46,856 nucleotides of DNA, from assembly GCA_944389065.1 (NCBI GenBank), contig CALXKZ010000073.1, positions 1-46,856 of the forward strand, in the 5' to 3' direction. Each line of letters starts with the position of its first letter. Positions within the stretch are counted from its first letter, which is position 1. Below, piece after piece: positions 7,975 through 15,827 of this stretch. The notes beneath the pieces were generated by a model, which was not told where the DNA came from, did no database searches, and saw only the letters and a program-made list of their open reading frames with translations. Made by a program: the position numbers and the translations under genes. The DNA is from an uncultured Spirochaetaceae bacterium (lineage in GTDB: Bacteria > Spirochaetota > Spirochaetia > Sphaerochaetales > Sphaerochaetaceae).

Positions 7975-9183
7975 ATGCCTGTATTATTTCAGACCATGAA
8001 AAGGGAAAGAAGAAAGTGTCCTCATTTTGCCCGTTGCGGCGGCTGCGATATGCTGGATTTGCGTTATTGTGATGAGCTTGAAGAGAAACGGCTTGAGGCT
8101 GAGCACTACCTGTCGCGTTTTTCAAAGGTTGCTGAAGTGGTTCCCAGTGAAAGAATTCTTGCTTACCGCTGCAAAGTACAGTCTGTGTGCGGAATGGAGA
8201 AGGGGCACCTTGTCACAGGAATTTACAGGCGTGGCACGCACACTCTTATTCCGGTTCGCTCCTGTCCGCTTGAAGATGTTCTTGCCACACAGGCACTTTC
8301 CGCAGTGAGGCAGCTTGCTGACAAAGCCGGACTCAAAGCCTGGGATGAGGACAGAGGCACCGGGGACATCAGGCATATTCTTGTCCGCTCTTCATCTTAC
8401 TATCAGGAGGCGCTTGTGGTCCTTGTCGTTGCTGATGAGAACCTGAGGTGCGCACCGGATCTTGCTGCCGCCATCCATCAGCGCTGTCCGTTTGTCAAAT
8501 CCGTGTCCCTTGTCGAGAACCGTGAGAAAACATCCATGGTCATACCTCCTGGCGCCAGAGAGAAGGTTATTTACGGCAGAGGCTATATTCTTGACCGGCT
8601 GTGCGGTCTTGATTTCCGTATCTCTGGTCTGTCTTTCTTCCAGATAAATCCTCCTCAGGCTGAAAAGCTTTATTCGATTGCTATCGATATGGCTGGTTTG
8701 AGGAATGATGATGTTGTCATTGATGCCTACTGCGGTACGGGAACAATAGCACTGATTGCAGCTACTTTAGCCTCCTGCCACGTTATTGGAATAGAATCAA
8801 ATCCGGATGCTGTGAGGATGGCTCGGGAGAATGCACGTGCGAATCATATCGAGAATGCGGAGTTCATCTGTGCTGATGCATCGCGGAAACTTAAAGAGAT
8901 GGAGAAGGAAGGTAAGAAATGCTCTGTTCTTTTCCTTGATCCACCACGCTCGGGGTCTTCACAGCAGTTTCTTGCCGCAGCAGGCCGCATGAAACCCGAC
9001 AGGATAATCTATGTTTCCTGCAATCCGCAGACACTCGGCAGGGACCTGCGGTACATCCATCATCAGCTAGGTTACAAGGTTAGGGCAATTCAGCCTGTGG
9101 ACCTGTTCCCGGCAAGCGTCCATATTGAGACTGTGGTTATGCTTGAACGTGCGCTCAGGGGGAAGCTGTCAGCCGGCCATTGA
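7975..9183 (+). CDS. rlmD: 23S rRNA (uracil-C5)-methyltransferase, RlmD/TrmA family
   Basis: This 402-residue SAM-dependent enzyme methylates C5 of a uracil in 23S rRNA. The N-terminus has the [4Fe-4S] ligands in CPHFARCGGCDM plus a later Cys in RYCDEL. The methyltransferase part has SFFQINPPQAEKLY, SAM motif VIDAYCGTGTIALI, DPPRSG, and the catalytic Cys in IYVSCNPQTLGRDL. It lacks an N-terminal TRAM domain, so it is shorter than E. coli RlmD. The family includes RlmC, RlmD and RlmCD, and the exact uracil (747 or 1939) cannot be read from sequence. The start follows GAGAAGGA. The 221-nt gap before it is a divergent intergenic region in which I identify no further element. Its 3' end overlaps the MATE gene by 15 nt, tail to tail. 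Confidence 0.85.
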   Translation: MPVLFQTMKRERRKCPHFARCGGCDMLDLRYCDELEEKRLEAEHYLSRFSKVAEVVPSERILAYRCKVQSVCGMEKGHLVTGIYRRGTHTLIPVRSCPLEDVLATQALSAVRQLADKAGLKAWDEDRGTGDIRHILVRSSSYYQEALVVLVVADENLRCAPDLAAAIHQRCPFVKSVSLVENREKTSMVIPPGAREKVIYGRGYILDRLCGLDFRISGLSFFQINPPQAEKLYSIAIDMAGLRNDDVVIDAYCGTGTIALIAATLASCHVIGIESNPDAVRMARENARANHIENAEFICADASRKLKEMEKEGKKCSVLFLDPPRSGSSQQFLAAAGRMKPDRIIYVSCNPQTLGRDLRYIHHQLGYKVRAIQPVDLFPASVHIETVVMLERALRGKLSAGH

Positions 9184-10563
9184 AGCCACGGTGCGGGCAT
9201 GATGATGCATGAAGGCTTTTTTCCTTCTGATGAAATAAGCGCTCATGACCGCAGTTCCTGTGATTATCCAGCTGATCGGATATATCATCATCAGCACTGT
9301 GAAATCAGGCCAGATCCTGCAGACCGTGAATGCCCATATCAGTCTCAGCACGCAGGTTCCGAATACTGTCATGACAGCAGGGGTCATTGAATGCCCCATT
9401 CCTCGCAGTGCGGCACCGGGGATTTCATATGAGCTCATCATGAAGTGCAGGCACAGGACAATCTCCATTCTCATATATGCATATGAGGCAACATCACTGC
9501 TGTCTGTGAAAATGAAGCACAGTTGATGACGCATAAGGATGAACGACCAGCTGACAATGAATGAAGAAAGCATGCTCAGCGCCAGGCTTGTCTTAAACAC
9601 CTTTATGCAGCGCCGGTACTGTCCGGCTCCGAAATTCTGGCTGGTGAATGTGACAACGGTCTGACTGAATGCTGAAATGAAGAAGTAGCTGAAGTTCTCG
9701 AAGTTCACAGCAACTGCACTTCCGGCAACAGCGTTTGTTCCGAATCCGTTCAGCACGGACTGGATGATTACATTTGAGACGGAGAAGACCATGGACTGGA
9801 TTCCGGCCGGTATTCCTATTGCAAGTATCTTTTCCAGATTAGCCCTGCCTATTCTCAGTTTTCTCAAATCAAGATGGGCTTCTCCTTTCTCCTTTACCAG
9901 GAAATAGCAGACAAGGAAGGCGCTTACTGCATTTGATAGCACAGTTGCGATTGCGACTCCTGCCACATCCAGATGGAAGACGATGACGAGGAACATGTTG
10001 AGTCCTGCATTTAGGATGCCAGAGATTATTAGGCAGTAAAGAGGCCTTTTCGTGTCTCCGATGCTTCTGAGAATTGCAGAAGCGAAGTTGTAAATCATTA
10101 TGACAGGCATTCCGAGAGAATATATCCTCAGATAATCAACAGCATAAGGCAGCACGTCCTCAGGTGTTCCCATCAGTTCAAGAAGAGGGCGGGAGACAGC
10201 AAGACCGACAAAAAGAAGGAAAAAGCCGCTGATGATGGCGACTGTCATTGCTGTATGAACGGCACTTCCTGCTCTTCTGCTGTCTTTCTGTCCGATGTAG
10301 TTGGATACCACCACGTTGGCCCCGACAGATATTCCGACAAAAAGATTCACAATCAGATTTATGACTGAGCTGTTGCATCCGACTGCGGCTGTGGCCTGTG
10401 CCTTGTTTGCTGCGAAATGACCGACAACAGCGACATCAACCGAATTGAAAAGCTGCTGCAGGATGCTGCTGGCTGCGATTGGCAGGGCGAATATGATAAT
10501 CCTGCTCAGGACCGGTCCGTTGAGCATGTCAACCTTTCTGGATAGTTTTTCCTGTGAAGCCAA
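9169..10563 (-). CDS. MATE-family multidrug/Na+ antiporter
   Basis: This 464-residue inner-membrane exporter has two six-helix halves. Family features are LPIAASSILQQLFNSVDVAVVGHF near the first helix, GISVGANVVVSNYIGQKD, and the second-half GIPAGIQSMVFSVSNVIIQ and TFTSQNFGAGQYRR. The start is TTG at 10563, chosen because GGAGGAAGG lies 4-6 nt upstream and the family motif begins a few residues later; an ATG 12 codons in has no site. It would export cationic drugs or metabolites using Na+ or H+. It is downstream of the dehydrogenase operon but separated by a hairpin. Confidence 0.88.
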   Translation of the reverse strand: MASQEKLSRKVDMLNGPVLSRIIIFALPIAASSILQQLFNSVDVAVVGHFAANKAQATAAVGCNSSVINLIVNLFVGISVGANVVVSNYIGQKDSRRAGSAVHTAMTVAIISGFFLLFVGLAVSRPLLELMGTPEDVLPYAVDYLRIYSLGMPVIMIYNFASAILRSIGDTKRPLYCLIISGILNAGLNMFLVIVFHLDVAGVAIATVLSNAVSAFLVCYFLVKEKGEAHLDLRKLRIGRANLEKILAIGIPAGIQSMVFSVSNVIIQSVLNGFGTNAVAGSAVAVNFENFSYFFISAFSQTVVTFTSQNFGAGQYRRCIKVFKTSLALSMLSSFIVSWSFILMRHQLCFIFTDSSDVASYAYMRMEIVLCLHFMMSSYEIPGAALRGMGHSMTPAVMTVFGTCVLRLIWAFTVCRIWPDFTVLMMIYPISWIITGTAVMSAYFIRRKKAFMHHHARTVASMAG

Positions 10564-10657
10564 AATACCTTCCTCCGAAATGAAAGACAGCTGGATTATA
10601 GTTAGACTCGTCGGATGTGTTAACCACTTTTGAGTAAAATTGTTCTCAGCCTGTGAA

Positions 10658-10698
10658 ATCAGAACAGGAGGTGATGTTCACCTCCTGTCTGTCCTGAT
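10658..10698 (-). terminator. Hairpin after the dehydrogenase operon
   Basis: A perfect 11-bp stem (ACAGGAGGTGA at 10664-10674, TCACCTCCTGT at 10678-10688) with a 3-nt loop is extended by AATCAG/CTGATT on the outside. It lies just past the stop of the gene ending at 10698. The T-tract on the minus strand is poor, so efficiency is uncertain. Confidence 0.6.
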
Positions 10699-11600
10699 TA
10701 TTTTCTCAGCGCTTTCTCAATGTTGTCCAGAACCTTTCTGCTCATCAGGTCATAGGCCTCTTCTGTCATACCGGCAGAGACATCCGGACAGAGGACATTC
10801 CGTCTGTTCCTGACTTCAGGCCATATGTCTCCGACTCCTCCTGCAGTGTCTGAGATGAAGATGTTGCTGTCATCGCAAATCCACTTTTTCAGCTCAGCCA
10901 TGTCTGCAGCCGGACCTATGGAAGTGTTAATCATGATTTTCCGGTTGCCAAGATGCCTGAACTCTTCCTCATGAAGCAGGATGACCCCTTTGTTCAGACA
11001 GGTGATAACAATCTCTGACTCTTGAAGCAGGGTATGTAGATCCTGATAGTGCATACCTTCCTTTTCGCAGTCTTCCTTGACTGAGCGGGCGTAATAAGTG
11101 ATTTCTGCTCCCATTGCCTTCAGCATTCTTGCTGTCATCTGTCCGCTGGTGCCGAAGCCAACGAATCCGATTCTCATTCCGGTTATTTCTTTCGGTCTGG
11201 ATCTCCACAGAGGCCAGTCATAACCATGGAGAATCCTCACAAGGGCATAGATGACGAATTCAGTGACACCTTTGTCTCCGTAATCCCTGATTCCATATAC
11301 TGTGATGCCGTGTTTCTCCGCATAGTCGATATCGACATTCGCACTTTCCTTCGAATAGAGGGAGCAGCACATGCCGACATATTCCAGATTCCTGCATCTT
11401 GACATGACAGATGCCGGAACAAGAGGGAGTGTGCGGACCAGGAGCGCATCAGCATCCCCGATGCGTGATATAAGTTCATCCTCGCTTTGAGGCAGTGAGT
11501 CGTATCTTATAATCTCGCAAGCGTATTCAGCCAGCTTTTCCTCTGCCCAGGGCTGGAGACCTACCGGTCCTGCTTCCACCAGTTTCCTGAATTTCCTCAT
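10698..11600 (-). CDS. 2-hydroxyacid-dehydrogenase-like NAD(P)-binding protein without catalytic Arg/His
   Basis: This 300-residue protein has the D-2-hydroxyacid dehydrogenase fold: an N-terminal flavodoxin-like half with DALLVRT and LEYVGMCCSLYS, a Rossmann domain starting GMRIGFVGFGTSGQMTARML, and TCLNKGVILLHEEEF. In active family members the Rossmann domain carries NTSRG with the catalytic Arg and a later His before the last helix; here these read INTSIGPAADM and CPDVSAGMTEEA, so both are missing. It may reduce a different substrate or be a binding protein. AGGAGGCC precedes its ATG. It lies 9 nt after the aspartate-dehydrogenase-like gene and almost certainly shares its transcript. Confidence 0.7.
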   Translation of the reverse strand: MRKFRKLVEAGPVGLQPWAEEKLAEYACEIIRYDSLPQSEDELISRIGDADALLVRTLPLVPASVMSRCRNLEYVGMCCSLYSKESANVDIDYAEKHGITVYGIRDYGDKGVTEFVIYALVRILHGYDWPLWRSRPKEITGMRIGFVGFGTSGQMTARMLKAMGAEITYYARSVKEDCEKEGMHYQDLHTLLQESEIVITCLNKGVILLHEEEFRHLGNRKIMINTSIGPAADMAELKKWICDDSNIFISDTAGGVGDIWPEVRNRRNVLCPDVSAGMTEEAYDLMSRKVLDNIEKALRK

Positions 11601-11609
11601 ACAGGCCTC

Positions 11610-12401
11610 CTAGAAGAATACCATACTGGAGGAAAGATTCCTCAAAAGGGCAACCACAGACCAGGCAGCAATGTCGCTTGTTGCGGAGTAAATGTCTGAG
11701 ACAGCCTTAAGGCCTTTTGTCTCCACAGTGATGCAGTGGTCATCTCCAATGAATCCCGGCACGCTTGTGATTACTGCCTGCGCATTTTGAGGGCCCGTTG
11801 TAGCAAGAGCGGAAGCCACAGCGACATTTACCTTTGTAGGAAGAAGAGCGATGGCTTCTTTTGTAGTGCCGCTGAAAACGCATTTCTCCTCTTCCTGGAG
11901 GTCATCAGAATACAGCGGGGTGTTCTTCAGTGAGTCAGGACCCTTATGTGTATGGATTCCTGCCTTTATTTGCCAGCCTTCAGCCTGGGCCATAAGTGCA
12001 AGTGTGCTCAGCACGTCAAAGCCGCCGACAGCGCCAGAAGGAATATAAATCCTTGCTTCAGAAGATTTTGCTGTTTCCATTGCTTCTTTCTTGAAGTCAG
12101 CATCGGCAAAAGCTCCGATAGAAAGCGGGATTATGCTGATTCCTTTTTCCAGAGCACTGATAGCAAACTCTTTAAGAAGGGCTATTGATGCTGTTTCAAC
12201 AATGAAGTCTGGTTTTAATGAGATAATCTCATCCATAGATGAAGCGGCTTTTGCATCTGTTCCTTCTATAAGTGCCTGTGCATCGGTTTTCTGTGCGGAG
12301 AATGCGCCAATAAGCCTGTAGTCTTCAAGCAATCCTTGTTTATATGCTTTGCAGACAATCTTTCCCAGATGTCCGCAACCTGCGATGGCGAATGTCTTCA
12401 T
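11610..12401 (-). CDS. L-aspartate dehydrogenase-like protein (NadX family)
   Basis: This codes for 264 residues, starting at the ATG at 12401, 7 nt after GGAGG; a longer frame to 12485 has no site. The Rossmann motif is FAIAGCGHLGKIV, followed by PDFIVETAS and the family signature IYIPSGAVGGFDVLSTLAL. The C-terminal half has KVNVAVASALA and GDDHCITVET, the position of the conserved His in NadX-type enzymes. Known members oxidise L-aspartate to iminoaspartate/oxaloacetate with NAD(P), feeding NAD synthesis or amino-acid metabolism. No nadA or nadC is next to it; instead it is coupled with a hydroxyacid-dehydrogenase-like protein, so a biosynthetic or catabolic role on another amino acid is possible. 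Confidence 0.7.
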   Translation of the reverse strand: MKTFAIAGCGHLGKIVCKAYKQGLLEDYRLIGAFSAQKTDAQALIEGTDAKAASSMDEIISLKPDFIVETASIALLKEFAISALEKGISIIPLSIGAFADADFKKEAMETAKSSEARIYIPSGAVGGFDVLSTLALMAQAEGWQIKAGIHTHKGPDSLKNTPLYSDDLQEEEKCVFSGTTKEAIALLPTKVNVAVASALATTGPQNAQAVITSVPGFIGDDHCITVETKGLKAVSDIYSATSDIAAWSVVALLRNLSSSMVFF

Positions 12402-12453
12402 GAAAGACCTCCAAAAATATGTTCTTCTCAATACTTTTCCAAAAAAACGAATA

Positions 12454-12481
12454 AATTTAAAGATGCTTTGTCTTTCGTCAA
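12454..12481 (-). promoter_or_regulatory. Promoter of the nadX-like operon
   Basis: On the minus strand TTGACG (12476-12481) and TAAATT (12454-12459) are 16 nt apart. The -10 box ends 52 nt before the ATG at 12401. Confidence 0.55.
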
Positions 12482-12497
12482 ACAAATAGTCCGTATA

Positions 12498-12525
12498 TTG
12501 CCCAAAAGTGTTTCATTTTGCCCAA
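12498..12525 (-). promoter_or_regulatory. Direct repeat upstream of the nadX-like promoter, possible activator site
   Basis: TTGGGCAA occurs twice on the minus strand (12518-12525 and 12498-12505), exactly 20 nt apart, about two helical turns. The nearer copy is 16 nt upstream of the -35. Spacing and position fit a regulator bound on one face of DNA; the regulator is unknown. Confidence 0.35.
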
Positions 12526-12571
12526 GGTCACGGGCAAAAAACCCGAAACCCGTTGGTCACATTTTGGTCAC
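12524..12571 (-). repeat. Three GTGACC repeats, possible integrase arm sites
   Basis: On the minus strand GTGACCAA occurs at 12564-12571 and 12553-12560, 11 nt apart, with a third related GTGACCTT at 12524-12531. They follow the tRNA scar and its terminator in the same order as the 11-nt-spaced ACCA repeats follow the intact tRNA-Asp at 46.7 kb. The integrase-site reading is inference. Confidence 0.35.
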
Positions 12572-12581
12572 ACGGGAGGGT

Positions 12582-12617
12582 AACAAAAAAGCAACTCCTT
12601 GTTCTTCAAAGAGTTGC
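12582..12617 (-). terminator. Intrinsic terminator behind the tRNA scar
   Basis: The stem GCAACTC/GAGTTGC (12591-12597 and 12611-12617) is followed on the minus strand by TTTTTTGTT. It lies 13 nt beyond the tRNA-Asp 3' fragment, as expected of the original terminator of that tRNA locus. Confidence 0.75.
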
Positions 12618-12630
12618 TCCATAAAAAAAC

Positions 12631-12654
12631 TTCGTGAGAGACGGGGCTCGAACC
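12631..12654 (-). pseudogene. 3' fragment of a tRNA-Asp gene (attachment-site scar)
   Basis: These 24 nt on the minus strand are identical to 46646-46669, the T-arm, acceptor 3' strand and next bases of the intact tRNA-Asp. Upstream on the minus strand (12655 and above) the match stops at once, so only the 3' end exists. A tRNA 3' fragment backed by a terminator is the usual scar left at one end of an element integrated at a tRNA gene. Confidence 0.75.
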
Positions 12655-13022
12655 AAAAAGCCACGAATAAGTCTAAATCACTCCACTACAAATATTTGTA
12701 TAGCACGTTGTAAAATAGATTTCAAGCCTGTGAAATGGGTTTTCAGCCTTGTGCAAGACAGTTGCATTTTCAATTGGTCAGCCCTGTGCCGCCAACTTTT
12801 CCCCCCGTCTCCTCATCTGCTTGGCAAAGATAAATCATTACAATTCTTGCAGTTGTGTTTCATTTATGTGCAATGCTATTTCCCCGTCGCCTGTCAGTGG
12901 CTCAAAACGTGATTTTCCGTGCTGAAACATGACTTTTGGGGAATCATGCTATGAGGTATGTGAATGAGGTGAGAATTTTCTGTTCTCAGCTGCATCATAC
13001 AATCTTCCAAAGGAGGATTGTC
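12655..13022. other. Gene-free stretch next to the tRNA scar
   Basis: I find no supported gene in these 368 bases. Open frames here lack ribosome-binding sites and protein-like composition. The scar on its left suggests it may be residual end sequence of a lost integrated element. Confidence 0.4.
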
Positions 13023-13187
13023 ATGACAGAGAAGAAGACAATCAGAGCATTGGAAGAAGCATATAGAGCTGTCTTCCAGCATCTTCTCATACATAAGCGT
13101 AAGCCAACCATTTCTCAGGAAAGATCATTACAGCAAGGGATGCAGGCTATAACTGCGGTGAGGTCAATGAATTCTGGTGTAAGGTAA
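13023..13187 (+). CDS. Small hypothetical protein
   Basis: This codes for 54 residues starting at the ATG at 13023, 6 nt after a strong AAAGGAGG; the frame also runs upstream to 12936 without a site. The protein is charged and largely helical (KKTIRALEEAYRAVFQHLL, then HKRKPTISQERSLQQGMQ). There is no signal peptide and I do not recognise the family. It is followed by 110 nt and then the outer-membrane protein gene. The strong site is the main reason for calling it real. Confidence 0.5.
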   Translation: MTEKKTIRALEEAYRAVFQHLLIHKRKPTISQERSLQQGMQAITAVRSMNSGVR

Positions 13188-13297
13188 GTTCTTATATTTC
13201 TTAGAATCTCCATAATTCAGCCCTGATATTGCTTCTGCTTCCGCTCTTCGCATGATACAATGAGTATAAGCTGTATTACGTACAGGAGGTTAGAGCT

Positions 13298-13855
13298 ATG
13301 CGTAAGAAACTGCTTGCCCTTCTTGCTGGTCTGATCATTATGATTCCAGCTGCCCATGCTGATACGACCTTCGATCTCGTAGGAGGATTTTCAGGAATCA
13401 CGACGCCAACATCGATTGGAATCGGCTTCGGTACGACAGGAAATTCAGGAGGAACAAACAGCAGCAATTTCATTTTCATGCTTGGTGCCGATGCTGAAGC
13501 GGATATCTTCTTCTCTGAACAGCATGGAATGTATGCAGGAGTCGGTTTCAGCGTCAGCAATGTCAGCGGAACAACTGACGTAGGATACAATGTCGATCTC
13601 GGATACGCATATAAGATGTATTTTGATGATTTTGACCTACTTATCACTGCAGGACCGCATGTGCGCGGAACAGGCAATTCCGGCACCTACGGCCTTTCTG
13701 CGAATGTATATCTTGATTTCTATCTTACAAGTAATCTGTTCCTTCGCGGAGGAGGCGGATTGAGCATGGACTTCGTCAACTTCGGAAGCAGAACTCAGGG
13801 CTTTTTCTGGATGTCGATTGAAGGACCATATCTCGGAATCGGCTATTCTTTCTGA
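13298..13855 (+). CDS. Small secreted beta-barrel-like outer membrane protein
   Basis: This 185-residue precursor has a signal peptide (MRKKLLALLAGLIIMIPA, cleavage expected after AHA at residue 21). The mature part is Gly-rich with alternating hydrophobic strands (GMYAGVGFSVSN, VDLGYAYKMYF, YLTSNLFLRGGGGLSMDF) and ends in YLGIGYSF, the terminal aromatic typical of barrels inserted by BamA. About eight strands are likely. AGGAGG lies 8 nt before the ATG. It stands alone; the function is unknown, and a surface structural or porin-like role is possible. Confidence 0.7.
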   Translation: MRKKLLALLAGLIIMIPAAHADTTFDLVGGFSGITTPTSIGIGFGTTGNSGGTNSSNFIFMLGADAEADIFFSEQHGMYAGVGFSVSNVSGTTDVGYNVDLGYAYKMYFDDFDLLITAGPHVRGTGNSGTYGLSANVYLDFYLTSNLFLRGGGGLSMDFVNFGSRTQGFFWMSIEGPYLGIGYSF

Positions 13856-13990
13856 AACTATTATTAAGCTCTCAGCTTGTCATGAATCCTCCAAGCTGGA
13901 TGGAAAACCAACCTGGAGGGTTTGAAGATGCTTGGCTGAGATCCTGCTTAAATTGCTGGATCCCATCCGGAAGAATGGTTTTCCGATCCA

Positions 13991-15076
13991 TCAAAGATAC
14001 TGACAATAGACGATCCTACTCTTCAGAGTCCCTGCCTGCAGGAAAACATCGGCAGTGCTTGCTCTCTCAACATAGATCTCCTTTATATTCTCCGCACCAT
14101 AGAATGCCATCATATCAATATTCAATATGGACATCGGAAGCATGATGGAAGTTATGGCAGACTCAGCGAAAGCCTCGCGTCCTATCGCAGTCAGGCCGGA
14201 AGGAATCACCACTGACCTTACCCCTGCCCCTCGGAATGCACCATCAGCTATTGCAGCTGTTCCATTCGGCACCGCATAGAGAAATGAATCGCGGCGGGAA
14301 GGATATCTCAGAAGCGTACCTGATTGGGAGAACAGAACACCATCGACTGACCTGTAATGGGAATTTTCTCTTGCAACATCAATCCGCTCAAGAAAACCGA
14401 TCTTATCCTCAATCCCTGATTTCAATGAAGCGGGGACGGAAAGCATTCTCAGATTGTCTGAAAGCATGGAACAGATCTCTTCAACCCCTTCGGGAACTGC
14501 ATACTTCGCATCAGGCTTCCCTGCAGGATAGAAAACAAGCTTCTTCCCTTTGAATAGCACTCCATCCTGGACTTTCATGGATTTCATGCCATCATCCGCT
14601 ATTACAGATTCAAGAAACGGAAGAGATGAAGGATCTGGAGAGAATGAAGAGAGAGAACCGGGGACATACAGTCTCTTTATGAAAGCGGATGCGGAAAATG
14701 CACAGGAATCAACTGACGTCACAGAAGAAGGGATGACAAACTCCTCCCCCTCCTTCTTCGGAGGATAGAAAAGCAATGTCTTCATCTGACCATCATACAG
14801 CACACCATCAACGCTCCTGAGTCTTTTCCCTGAAGCAGAAACCGATGAGACATTCTTCCAGGCTGCGAACGCATCCGGGTTCACGGCCTCCACAGAAGGA
14901 GGCAGGACAATGGATGACACCTTGTTTGTCTTCTTCAGGAACTGCGGCCCTATCTGGACAATCCTGTAGCCATCAATCTCTTCCGGTATCGTGACGACCG
15001 TATCACTGCCAGCATATCTTACAGCTTCCGCAATCCCCTTTCCTGTCCTCTTGATCTCATAGTCTCCTGAGCGCAT
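13991..15076 (-). CDS. BspA-type leucine-rich repeat (LRR_5) protein
   Basis: This 361-residue protein has repeated LRR_5 units such as VVTIPEEIDGYRIVQIG, SIVLPPSVEAVNPDAFAAW, FVIPSSVTSVDSCAFS, SVVIPSGLTAIGREAFAES and SIMLPMSILNIDMMAFYG. It also has interspersed SVDGVLYDGQMKTLLFYPP-type hairpins, which occur three times. BspA-like proteins usually mediate surface binding, but no signal peptide or anchor is seen, so this one looks cytoplasmic unless the start is wrong. The ATG has no Shine-Dalgarno; TACTAT lies 6 nt before it at 15083-15088, suggesting a leaderless mRNA. It is convergent with the outer-membrane protein gene. Confidence 0.75.
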   Translation of the reverse strand: MRSGDYEIKRTGKGIAEAVRYAGSDTVVTIPEEIDGYRIVQIGPQFLKKTNKVSSIVLPPSVEAVNPDAFAAWKNVSSVSASGKRLRSVDGVLYDGQMKTLLFYPPKKEGEEFVIPSSVTSVDSCAFSASAFIKRLYVPGSLSSFSPDPSSLPFLESVIADDGMKSMKVQDGVLFKGKKLVFYPAGKPDAKYAVPEGVEEICSMLSDNLRMLSVPASLKSGIEDKIGFLERIDVARENSHYRSVDGVLFSQSGTLLRYPSRRDSFLYAVPNGTAAIADGAFRGAGVRSVVIPSGLTAIGREAFAESAITSIMLPMSILNIDMMAFYGAENIKEIYVERASTADVFLQAGTLKSRIVYCQYL

Positions 15077-15151
15077 GGAACGATAGTAGCATATAGTGAT
15101 GAGAGAGGGAAATATAAGCAGTCATCACTGATTCCCATTCATTGTATATGG

Positions 15152-15760
15152 TCAGCCTTTGATAGCTTTGATGATCATCCACGGACCATTGACCCGAAGG
15201 ACTTCCACAGATCTGAAACCTGCCTTTTCCAGCATATCCGCAAGTTCAGAAGGTGTCCTTACATGGATATACCCGGATTTAAGGATCCATTCCGGAGCAT
15301 CGCCTTTATCGGAAAGCTCCGATGCGATATAGAAAGAGCCATCGCTCCTGAGGACCCTGCATACTTCCCTGAAGGACTTCTCGATATCCTCCCAGTAGAT
15401 CACGGTATCCGCAGCCAGAGCTGCATCATATGAACCTGAATCAAATGGAATGGAGCTGGCATAGGCTGCAGATACAGTGCATTTGCTGCTGAACATGCGT
15501 GTTCCTTTCAGTGCTTTCCTCACACATTCCCCGGACGGATCGATCCCATCCGCTCTCCTGCACCCCGCTTTGATGAGCTTTCTGATATAAAGCCCGGAGC
15601 CGCAGCCTGTGTCAATAAAAGAAAGAGAGGATACCTCTCCGATTGCTGCCAGGACCCATGATGCGAACGGACGGTGCCAGAAATCCATAAGGAAAAGCAG
15701 GATGCGTCCTGCAATTCCATGGGGCATTCTGCACTGTAGGATGTACTTTGTCTTTAACAT
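15152..15760 (-). CDS. Class I SAM-dependent methyltransferase
   Basis: This 202-residue cytosolic methyltransferase has motif I at FIDTGCGSGLYIRKLI, the acidic residue after strand 2 in GIDPSGECV, AADTVIYWEDIEKSF at motif IV and EVCRVLRSDGSFYIASEL at the post-motif. It is of the Methyltransf_11 type acting on small molecules; the substrate is unknown. The start is the ATG at 15760; a longer frame to 16075 would overlap pta in antisense and is rejected. A TATAAT ends 13 nt before the ATG and no Shine-Dalgarno is seen, so the leader is very short. It is divergent from pta. Confidence 0.8.
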   Translation of the reverse strand: MLKTKYILQCRMPHGIAGRILLFLMDFWHRPFASWVLAAIGEVSSLSFIDTGCGSGLYIRKLIKAGCRRADGIDPSGECVRKALKGTRMFSSKCTVSAAYASSIPFDSGSYDAALAADTVIYWEDIEKSFREVCRVLRSDGSFYIASELSDKGDAPEWILKSGYIHVRTPSELADMLEKAGFRSVEVLRVNGPWMIIKAIKG

Positions 15761-15827
15761 CGTGTGAATACAGATTATATTATAGATAGGATTCTTGTTA
15801 AAAGAACGATTCTTAGGAGTGATTGCG

